From Candidatus Kapaibacterium sp. (lineage in GTDB: Bacteria > Bacteroidota > Ignavibacteria > Kapaibacteriales > UBA961), in contig JALRHN010000072.1 in NCBI GenBank assembly GCA_023259575.1, forward strand, positions 1 through 10,223: a stretch of DNA of 10,223 nucleotides, read 5' to 3'. Position numbers and translations under genes: made by a program. Below, piece after piece: positions 1 to 5,991 of the stretch. Positions within the stretch are counted from its first letter, which is position 1. Every line of letters starts with the position of its first letter. The notes below the pieces were generated by a model. The model saw only the letters and a list, made by a program, of their open reading frames with translations, made no database searches and was not told the origin of the DNA.

Positions 1-611
1 GCCCCTAATGCCACAGAACTAGAATTAATTGGCCCCGAAGCTAATATTCTAGATTGTGATGTAATACCATTATTAACAAAGACAGCAGATTCTGGACTTA
101 CTATGGACTCTGTTTGAACAAAACTTGGAGAAATCGGGATTTTACATACCATTCCTGCAAAACCTCTCGCTATAAAATTCAAATTATCTATAATATTAAA
201 TCGAATATCTGGCTGAATATCTAGATAAGGAAGTGTTGCTTCTATTTGATTATCTGTAGTTACGGTAATCATTCCAGATTGATTGATATTCCTAACAGGA
301 AATTCACTATTTGTGTTTAGCTTACCATTTCGATTATTCATGGTAAATCCAAGTGTAACTGCCATACTGTTTTGAACAGGCAGCTCTATGTGAAGCCCAT
401 AACCTAATCCAGTACCAGAACCACTAGTAAATTCAGAACATAGTGTAGATCCTTGAAATGCAGTAAACTTGGCAGAATAAGAATGCATCGAAAAATTCCC
501 AATCGCATGAACAGCAAAAGATTCTAAGTTAAAGAATCTATACGTTTGCGAATGCACTGCTGTAGAAGCTATTATACAAAAGAGTATTACACTATAGAAT
601 AGATATTTCAT
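1..611 (-). CDS. Secreted outer-membrane, probably beta-barrel, protein (3' end outside window)
   Basis: The frame is open from the ATG at 611 to the left edge with no stop, giving 203 visible residues; the C-terminus is missing. The product begins with a typical signal peptide (MKYLFYSVILFCIIASTAVHSQ), a short positive start and a hydrophobic core, with probable signal peptidase I cleavage after VHS or HSQ. The mature part is rich in Gly, Ser, Asn and aromatic residues, with alternating hydrophobic stretches, such as GSGTGLGYGLHIELPV near residues 65-80 and an IRFNIIDNLNFIARGFAGMV stretch near 140-160. This pattern suits strands of an outer-membrane barrel. No enzyme motif is seen. It vaguely recalls barrel domains that precede OmpA domains in Kapabacteria/Ignavibacteria proteins, but the C-terminus that would decide this is absent. 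A good promoter lies just upstream, so it is probably transcribed separately from the metallophosphoesterase gene 84 bp upstream. The call of secreted protein is firm; the barrel is inferred. Confidence 0.72.
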   Translation of the reverse strand, partial: MKYLFYSVILFCIIASTAVHSQTYRFFNLESFAVHAIGNFSMHSYSAKFTAFQGSTLCSEFTSGSGTGLGYGLHIELPVQNSMAVTLGFTMNNRNGKLNTNSEFPVRNINQSGMITVTTDNQIEATLPYLDIQPDIRFNIIDNLNFIARGFAGMVCKIPISPSFVQTESIVSPESAVFVNNGITSQSRILASGPINSSSVALG

Positions 612-648
612 CGGGATATTTTAGTAAATGGTAAGAGATGATAGTATG

Positions 649-677
649 CAAATTTACATACTTTCAGTTAACTCAAA
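649..677 (-). promoter_or_regulatory. Bacteroidota-type -33/-7 promoter of the outer-membrane protein gene
   Basis: Read on the minus strand there is TTTG (674-677), a 17-base spacer, then TAAATTTG (649-656), which matches the Bacteroidota -7 consensus TAnnTTTG exactly. Transcription would start near 642, leaving a leader of about 30 nt before the ATG at 611. No Shine-Dalgarno sequence is seen in that leader, which is usual for the phylum. The site lies wholly in the 84-bp gap after the metallophosphoesterase gene. Confidence 0.6.
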
Positions 678-695
678 TCTATTATTATTTAAGCT

Positions 696-1958
696 TTATG
701 CAATTTTTGATCGCAAGGTGAATAATGTGATTTCTGGATTGATACCGATACGAATTGGAGGGCCTACTGTGCCAATTCCACGATTAACATATAAATACTG
801 ATGTCCTTCATTATATAATCCAGCCCAGCGTTTATATACAAATTGTGCAGGACTCAATTCTAGACCAGCAAGTTGTATTCCAATTTGTCCACCATGAGTA
901 TGGCCAGCTAACATTAAATCTATTGGCTTTTTACTAAGGATTTCAGCATCCCAAAAAGTAGGATCATGAGCAAGTAAAATTGTTGATGTATCTGTATGAC
1001 ACTTTGATATTGCTTTATCAATATTTGCAAAATGTTGATTAAATCCAGTATTGTCTGTTGCTGCAATATTCAAGAAAGCATTATGAACAGGAATATTAAC
1101 AGAATCATTAACTAATAAGTGTATCCCTGTTTTAGATATGGTGTTTTTTAATAATGCATGTTGAAAATCTGTCATATAATGATCATGATTACCAAGTGAT
1201 CCATATACGCCAAGTGGGGCAGACAATTGGGCTAATTCATTAAAAGTTACTGAAAGTTCATCTGGTTTAAAATTGACATAATCACCAGTGATTGTAATAA
1301 TATCAGGCTTTAACTCTTGCAATATTCTTAATACTTCTTTCATTGGTTTATTATCAGGAAATGAACCAGAATGAATATCAGATAATTGAGCGATTGTTAT
1401 TCCATCTAATGCAGCAGGTAATGAATTTAATAATAATTCTTCTCTATATACTCTAAAATCATACACAGTTCTAAAAAGGCCATCACCTGTTATGATAAAT
1501 GGAATCGATGCAGCCGACCAACCAACTTTTGATAAAAATTCTCTTCTTGATCGAATAGGTATTTCAGATATTGATTCTGTGTTTTGTGTTATCTCTTCAT
1601 GATTCTTAATAGAAGGAAAATACTTTTTATATAAAAATGTAAAAAGGTTAATGAGAGATCTACATATAAGAAAAAGTGCAATAGGTAATTTTGGTAAATA
1701 CCAAAAAGAAACACATAATTGAACTATGAAACCAAGTTGTGAATAATTACCATATGTAAACCTTTCCCAAATAGCATATAATCCAGCTGAGAACATAAAT
1801 CCAGCTATATATATGAAAGGTTGAATCAGCCATTTTTCTGACCATTCTTGTTTTCGTACAAAAGAAATCCAGGCTTTTATAACAACAATATCCAAAAGCG
1901 CCTGAAATCCCATTGTGAACAATAAGAAATATAGTATTCTGCTAGAATCTGTATGCAT
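696..1958 (-). CDS. Membrane-anchored YkuE/YaeI-like metallophosphoesterase
   Basis: This 420-residue calcineurin-like phosphoesterase has a membrane N-terminus. Hydrophobic segments lie at about 8-28, 44-64 and 74-110 (the last could be two). A twin-arginine sequence SRREFL (137-142) follows, with a short hydrophobic stretch to about 157. The catalytic domain from about 187 shows the whole metal-binding set: DxH (D194, H196), GD (G225-D226), GNHD (256-259), H331 and GHTHGGQ (352-358). Family members (YkuE, YaeI, chlamydial LpxG) hydrolyse phosphoesters or pyrophosphates of lipids and nucleotides; the substrate here cannot be read from the sequence. The arrangement suggests an active site held outside the cytoplasmic membrane. 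It is 58 bp downstream of the hydrolase gene on the same strand and could share its transcript. The ATG at 1958 is the natural start because the first membrane segment follows at once; no ribosome-binding site is evident. Confidence 0.88.
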   Translation of the reverse strand: MHTDSSRILYFLLFTMGFQALLDIVVIKAWISFVRKQEWSEKWLIQPFIYIAGFMFSAGLYAIWERFTYGNYSQLGFIVQLCVSFWYLPKLPIALFLICRSLINLFTFLYKKYFPSIKNHEEITQNTESISEIPIRSRREFLSKVGWSAASIPFIITGDGLFRTVYDFRVYREELLLNSLPAALDGITIAQLSDIHSGSFPDNKPMKEVLRILQELKPDIITITGDYVNFKPDELSVTFNELAQLSAPLGVYGSLGNHDHYMTDFQHALLKNTISKTGIHLLVNDSVNIPVHNAFLNIAATDNTGFNQHFANIDKAISKCHTDTSTILLAHDPTFWDAEILSKKPIDLMLAGHTHGGQIGIQLAGLELSPAQFVYKRWAGLYNEGHQYLYVNRGIGTVGPPIRIGINPEITLFTLRSKIA

Positions 1959-2016
1959 AATTATCTAATAGTTAATAAAAGTACTGCTATGACGCATACA
2001 ACAGACATTTTGTTGA

Positions 2017-2958
2017 TTAACTATCAAAAAGAAATGAGCAAATCATTTGTTCATGCCAATATGCACCATGATGTAGATATGTATCTGCAAATCCTAAATG
2101 TCCACCATGATTAGGATATAAAGTAGAAATATATGTATTGGAAATTGATGGAAAGCATAATTCACTCAAAAAGGGATCATCCTTTGCATTAATAATCAAT
2201 GTTGGAATCACAATAAATTCAAGACGATATAAAGAAGAATTATATTCCCAATATTCCTGTGCACTCTTATATCCATGAGAAGGAGCAGTATAAAGAGAGT
2301 CGATATCAGTAAAATTCTTAACTCGTTTAATAATAGTAAAATCGATACCTCTCTCATCCAAAAATGTCTTTTTAAGAGCCATCTTTTTAATAAATGAATA
2401 GATAAAACGCTTCATATAAGGCTTTCTGCTGGGCTTTGCTAAAAGAAGCGCGCATGATTCTAGATGCATAGGAACAGAAACTGCAATTGCCTTTTTTATC
2501 TGTATTGTAGGATATTCACCTATTGTTTTCAATAATACATTACCCCCTAAACTATATCCAATTACACTTATTGATTTCCACTTTTGCGTACTAATTAAAT
2601 AATCGATTGTTGTTATAAGATCTTCGCTAATACCACTATGATATGCTTTGTATACATTATTTGTTTCGCCACTACATCCTCTAAAATTTAACACAGCTAT
2701 ATCAGTTTTATGAGATTTCAAAGCATGAACTAAATGCATGATATTCATTGCATAAGAATGAGATTCTAAGCCATGTAATATCAGAACTAAAGAGTCTGAT
2801 TGAGAGTCTACAAAATCTATATCTAAAAAATCATTATCAGGAGTATTTATTCTGATTCTCTGAGTATATGAGATTGTCTTTTTTTTTCTAAAAATAAATG
2901 GATAGATAGTTTGAATATGACCATTTTTAAGGAATAAAGCAGGGGAGAATGATTGCAT
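2017..2958 (-). CDS. YheT-family alpha/beta hydrolase
   Basis: The product resembles the YheT/ABHD1-3 group of alpha/beta hydrolases (COG0429), whose members act as esterases or lipases of mostly unknown substrate. Counting from the ATG at 2958 (313 residues), the marks are NGHIQTIYP (12-20, the family's N-terminal HxQT motif), the oxyanion loop LHGLES (61-66), NFRGCSGE (91-98), the nucleophile elbow GYSLGGN (134-140, S136), the acid region KDDPF (259-263) and the histidine in GGHLGF (H287). The triad is complete. The frame extends upstream to an ATG at 3000 and a GTG at 3057, which would add 14 or 33 residues including a hydrophobic run; I prefer 2958 because family members begin just before the HxQT motif. 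It is divergent from the arginine operon, with no sign that it takes part in it. Confidence 0.85.
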   Translation of the reverse strand: MQSFSPALFLKNGHIQTIYPFIFRKKKTISYTQRIRINTPDNDFLDIDFVDSQSDSLVLILHGLESHSYAMNIMHLVHALKSHKTDIAVLNFRGCSGETNNVYKAYHSGISEDLITTIDYLISTQKWKSISVIGYSLGGNVLLKTIGEYPTIQIKKAIAVSVPMHLESCALLLAKPSRKPYMKRFIYSFIKKMALKKTFLDERGIDFTIIKRVKNFTDIDSLYTAPSHGYKSAQEYWEYNSSLYRLEFIVIPTLIINAKDDPFLSELCFPSISNTYISTLYPNHGGHLGFADTYLHHGAYWHEQMICSFLFDS

Positions 2959-3081
2959 AGAAAAAGTATATATGATAAGTATTGATAATAAATAGAACAT
3001 ATCTTGTGAAAAGATACAAAATATCGTATGTTCGCCAACTTTTGAATTGAGAAGCACAATATCTTTTTACACTGCTTTACA

Positions 3082-3089
3082 CAAACATA
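3082..3089 (-). promoter_or_regulatory. Possible -7 promoter element for the hydrolase gene
   Basis: TATGTTTG on the minus strand matches TAnnTTTG, but no TTTG or TTG lies 17-23 bases upstream of it. If used, transcription would begin near 3075, about 18 nt before the GTG at 3057 or 117 nt before the ATG at 2958. Only half of a promoter is seen. Confidence 0.25.
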
Positions 3090-3101
3090 CCAACAGGCCA
3101 A

Positions 3102-3114
3102 AAGCCCACGGCTT
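3102..3114. repeat. Short GC-rich inverted repeat in the divergent intergenic region
   Basis: AAGCC, three bases, GGCTT: a perfect 5-bp palindromic stem in an otherwise AT-rich gap. It could be a protein-binding site or a weak hairpin. There is no T-run beside it, so a terminator is unlikely. It sits upstream of the possible hydrolase promoter element. Confidence 0.25.
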
Positions 3115-3149
3115 AATATTATCTAATACATAATACTACAAATCAATTC

Positions 3150-3175
3150 AAAATGCTGCATAATAACAGCAATTT
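3150..3175. repeat. Imperfect inverted repeat upstream of the arginine operon
   Basis: Arms AAA-A-TGCTG and CAGCA-A-TTT pair over 8 of 9 positions (one A:A mismatch) around an 8-base loop. The repeat is 64 bases before the operon start, so it could be an operator or a leader hairpin. It does not match the ArgR box consensus, so I give no regulator name. The ATG of a 29-codon frame lies inside its left arm. Confidence 0.3.
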
Positions 3176-3177
3176 AC

Positions 3178-3214
3178 TTAATACTATTTTTTTTAATGCA
3201 TATAATACATGCAT
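3178..3214 (+). promoter_or_regulatory. Candidate arginine operon promoter overlapped by an ATGCAT inverted repeat
   Basis: TTAATA (3178-3183), 17 bases, then TATAAT (3201-3206) would form a sigma-70-like promoter about 32 bases before the operon start. The second box lies between two ATGCAT copies (3196-3201 and 3209-3214, spaced by 7), an inverted repeat placed as an operator would be. No TAnnTTTG element, the usual box of this phylum, is found on this strand in the gap. Similar strings arise by chance in AT-rich DNA. Confidence 0.28.
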
Positions 3215-3224
3215 CATAATTTAT

Positions 3225-3229
3225 AAGGA
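3225..3229 (+). promoter_or_regulatory. Ribosome-binding site of the GNAT-ArgG gene
   Basis: AAGGA stands 9 bases before the ATG at 3239. An in-frame TAA immediately precedes that ATG, so translation cannot start further upstream. The two facts together fix the start of the fusion protein. It is the only clear Shine-Dalgarno-like site I found in the window. Confidence 0.5.
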
Positions 3230-3238
3230 ACACGGTAA

Positions 3239-5005
3239 ATGAATCGTGAATTCACAATAGTTGTTAGTTCAGAAATTCATGCTTCTTATGCTGATATAAT
3301 CTGTAAAACGATAGAAATTGCAGCGGCTCAAAGAGGAACAGGTATTGCAAAAAGACAACCCGAATATATTCTTCAAAAAATGATAGAAGGAAAAGCCGTC
3401 ATTGCTTTTACTAAAGACGAGTTGAACAATGATATTTTTGCGGGTTTTTGTTATATAGAAACTTGGAGTGATAAACAATATGTAGTCCATTCTGGTCTAA
3501 TAGTAGTTCCTGAGTTTAGACAAAGTGGATTAGCAAAAAAAATCAAACAAAAGGTCTTTGAATTATCAAGAGAAATGTATCCGAAAGCGAAAGTATTTGG
3601 TATTACTACCAGTCATGCTGTTATGAAAATAAATACTGAGCTTGGATATTCACCTGTACCTTTTTCAGAATTAACAAACGATGATGCTTTTTGGAAAGGA
3701 TGCACAAGTTGTCCAAATTATGATGTACTCTCAAGAACAAACCGTAAAATGTGCCTATGTACAGGGATGCTTTATGATCCATTAAAGCCTGTAAAATCAT
3801 CTAAAAAAGTAGTATTAGCTTTTAGTGGAGGTCTTGACACCTCCTATTGTGCCAAATACTTATCGCAAGTAAAACAATATGATGTTCATTCTGTTCTTGT
3901 AAATACTGGTGGCTTTTCGCAAGATGAAATTGCAGAGATAGAGAAAAATGCTCTTGCACTTGGGGTATCTAAGCATATCACAATCGATGTGACAGAATCA
4001 TTTTATAATGAATGTTTACGATATTTAATATTTGGAAATATTTTAAGAAATTCAACATATCCATTATCTGTAAGTGCAGAGAGAGTATTTCAAGCGATTG
4101 CAATTGCCAAATATGCTAAAGAAATAAAAGCAGATTATGTAGCTCATGGTTCTACTGGAGCCGGTAATGATCAAGTTCGATTTGATTCAGCCTTTAGTAT
4201 CCTTTTGCCTAATATTCCTGTTTTAACACCAATTCGAGACAATACATTATCAAGAGAAGCAGAAATAGAATTTTTATCATTTCATGGTTTCAAGAAAAAT
4301 TGGACAAAAGCCCATTATTCAATTAACAAAGGATTATGGGGAACTACGGTTGGTGGTAAAGAAACATTAACGTCTTCTCAATTTTTGCCCGATGATGCTT
4401 TTCCAACACCTGTAACGAAAACACAAAGCGAAACTATCAGTATCTCTTTTGTAAAAGGAGAAATTACTGCTATAAATGGAACTCATTTTGATAATTCCGT
4501 TCAAGCTATACAAGAATTATCATCTATTGTACAGCCTTTTGGAATAGGAAGAGATATACATGTGGGTGATACCATTATCGGTATTAAAGGACGTGTTGGT
4601 TTTGAAGCTGCAGCACCAATGGTTATTTTAAAAGCTCATCATGCTTTAGAAAAACATGTTTTAACAAAACAACAATTAATGCTAAAAGAACAATTATCTA
4701 ATACTTATGGTATGATGCTGCATGAAGGTAATTTTCTAGAACCTGCCATGCGTAGTATTGAAGTATTTATGGAATCTACTCAAAAGAATGTGACAGGGAC
4801 AGTTACTGTTCATTGCGCGCCATATAGATTTCATATTATTGGTATTGAATCTGAACATGATTTAATGAGTTCTACATTTGGTACATATGGAGAATTAAAT
4901 TCTACCTGGAGTGGAGAAGATGTAAAAGGCTTTGCAAAAATCACCTCTAATCAATTAATGATTTATTATTCTGTTAATGGTTCAACTCATGACATCAACA
5001 ATTAA
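3239..5005 (+). CDS. argG: GNAT acyltransferase fused to argininosuccinate synthase (ArgG)
   Basis: One 588-residue frame carries two arginine enzymes. Residues 1 to about 180 are a GNAT acyltransferase: the acetyl-CoA loop is VVPEFRQSGLAKK (89-101, R94-x-x-G97-x-A99), followed by a cysteine set C155, C158, C172, C174. In Bacteroidetes a separate GNAT of this type sits next to argG and is thought to make N-acylglutamate, the first step. Residues from about 190 are a full-length ArgG (about 400 residues), which joins citrulline and aspartate using ATP: PP-loop SGGLDTS (196-202), ERVFQA (281-286), HGSTGAGNDQVRF (303-315), SINKGLWG (361-368) and GRVGFEAAAPM. The ArgG is the Bacteroidetes form; NKGLWG stands where other ArgGs have a D-x-N-L-W-G sequence. 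Neither half looks damaged and no stop or shift separates them. The ATG is fixed by a preceding in-frame TAA and an AAGGA site. First gene of the operon; its end overlaps argC. The activity of the GNAT half is inferred. Confidence 0.93.
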   Translation: MNREFTIVVSSEIHASYADIICKTIEIAAAQRGTGIAKRQPEYILQKMIEGKAVIAFTKDELNNDIFAGFCYIETWSDKQYVVHSGLIVVPEFRQSGLAKKIKQKVFELSREMYPKAKVFGITTSHAVMKINTELGYSPVPFSELTNDDAFWKGCTSCPNYDVLSRTNRKMCLCTGMLYDPLKPVKSSKKVVLAFSGGLDTSYCAKYLSQVKQYDVHSVLVNTGGFSQDEIAEIEKNALALGVSKHITIDVTESFYNECLRYLIFGNILRNSTYPLSVSAERVFQAIAIAKYAKEIKADYVAHGSTGAGNDQVRFDSAFSILLPNIPVLTPIRDNTLSREAEIEFLSFHGFKKNWTKAHYSINKGLWGTTVGGKETLTSSQFLPDDAFPTPVTKTQSETISISFVKGEITAINGTHFDNSVQAIQELSSIVQPFGIGRDIHVGDTIIGIKGRVGFEAAAPMVILKAHHALEKHVLTKQQLMLKEQLSNTYGMMLHEGNFLEPAMRSIEVFMESTQKNVTGTVTVHCAPYRFHIIGIESEHDLMSSTFGTYGELNSTWSGEDVKGFAKITSNQLMIYYSVNGSTHDINN

Positions 5006-5990
5006 TATTGCAATTATTGGGGCTTCTGGCTATACTGGTGGAGAACTATTAAGACTCTTGATTCATCATCCTTTTATTGATAATATTCAAGCAATTAGCA
5101 CTACCAATGCCAATAGACGTATTAGTGATATTCATCGTGATTTATTAGGAGAGACTAATATTGTATTTACAGAACATATACATCTAGACAATGTGGATTG
5201 TATCTTTTTATGCTTACCTCATGGTTCTTCTGCTATATGGTTACAGAATAATAGCATTCCTCATCATATAAGAATTATTGATTTAAGTAGTGATTTTAGA
5301 AACACCTCATTTCCAATTGAACATTCTTCCGATAGATATTTTATCTATGGATTACCAGAATTAAATAAATCACTCTATACCCCAAACACAGATATTGCGA
5401 ATCCTGGCTGTTTTGCTTCCTGTATTCAATTATCCTTATTACCATTAAGAAATAGTGATATTTCTAAAGACATTCTTGATATTCACTGTACAGCGATTAC
5501 AGGCTCTACTGGTGCTGGTTCACTTAAAAGTGATACTACACATTTTTCATGGCGAGATAATAATACTCAAGTGTATAAACCATTTCAACATCAGCATGAA
5601 ATAGAAATACATAATCATCTGTTCACAAATATATTATCACCTGCATTTCATTTTATACCAATGAGAGGTAGCTTTACCAGAGGAATATTAGCTTGTTCTT
5701 ATTTTACTATTCAACCACATATTCAAAAAGATGATCTGATACACCTCTATAACTCTTTTTATAAGGATATGCCATTCATAGTTCATAGTTATGATTCTCC
5801 AGATTGCAAAAGGGCTATTAACACAAACAAATTCTTCTATCATATTGATGTAATTGATAATAAGGCTATTATTACTGCAACTCTTGATAATTTGTTAAAA
5901 GGTGCTTCTGGACAAGCAATTCAGAATATGAATATCTTATATTCCTTTCCAGAAACATCAGGTTTACAATTAAAATCTAGTGTCTATTAA
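4989..5990 (+). CDS. argC: N-acetyl-gamma-glutamyl-phosphate reductase (ArgC)
   Basis: ArgC reduces N-acylglutamyl-5-phosphate to the semialdehyde with NADPH, the third step of arginine synthesis, in the cytoplasm. The NADP-binding loop GASGYTGGE is at the N-terminus, the catalytic cysteine is in NPGCFASC (C141 from the ATG at 4989), the catalytic histidine is in HQHEIE (H203), and the family's C-terminal signature DNLLKGASGQAIQN is present. I chose the ATG at 4989 (333 residues) because the Rossmann strand begins directly after it; an in-frame ATG at 4977 would add four residues. Either start lies inside the end of the fusion gene (17 or 29 bp overlap), which suggests translational coupling. 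Given the transcarbamylase downstream, the acyl group could be acetyl or succinyl. Confidence 0.95.
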   Translation: MTSTINIAIIGASGYTGGELLRLLIHHPFIDNIQAISTTNANRRISDIHRDLLGETNIVFTEHIHLDNVDCIFLCLPHGSSAIWLQNNSIPHHIRIIDLSSDFRNTSFPIEHSSDRYFIYGLPELNKSLYTPNTDIANPGCFASCIQLSLLPLRNSDISKDILDIHCTAITGSTGAGSLKSDTTHFSWRDNNTQVYKPFQHQHEIEIHNHLFTNILSPAFHFIPMRGSFTRGILACSYFTIQPHIQKDDLIHLYNSFYKDMPFIVHSYDSPDCKRAINTNKFFYHIDVIDNKAIITATLDNLLKGASGQAIQNMNILYSFPETSGLQLKSSVY

Positions 5991-5991
5991 T

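Larger units (their letters stand above)
3153..3242 (+). other. Possible 29-codon leader frame overlapping the operon start (ATGA)
   Basis: A short frame begins at ATG 3153 and ends at TGA 3240-3242, which overlaps the ATG of the fusion gene (3239-3241) as ATGA, an arrangement typical of translational coupling. The peptide starts MLHNNSNLLN, has six asparagines in 29 residues and no arginine, so it is not an obvious arginine attenuator. No ribosome-binding site precedes it. A frame this short can arise by chance in AT-rich DNA, so I do not call it a gene. Confidence 0.15.

Noticed and set aside
1959..2016. Promoter for the metallophosphoesterase gene in the 58-bp gap
   Set aside because: The best match (TACTTTTA with a TTG 15 bases upstream, minus strand) departs from the consensus in sequence and spacing; read-through from the hydrolase gene is equally likely.
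2847..3101. 84-codon open frame on the minus strand across the start of the hydrolase gene
   Set aside because: It overlaps the hydrolase coding sequence in another frame, has no recognisable motif and a composition expected of AT-rich shadow frames.
3102..3114. GC-rich hairpin as a transcription terminator
   Set aside because: The stem is only 5 bp, no T-run follows on either strand, and the location between divergent genes does not need a terminator.
3130..3238. ArgR operator (ARG box) before the arginine operon
   Set aside because: I found no TGAAT...ATTCA-type palindrome; the repeats present have different arms.
3269..3490. 73-codon open frame on the minus strand
   Set aside because: Lies entirely inside the GNAT half of the fusion gene on the opposite strand and shows no motif; a shadow frame.
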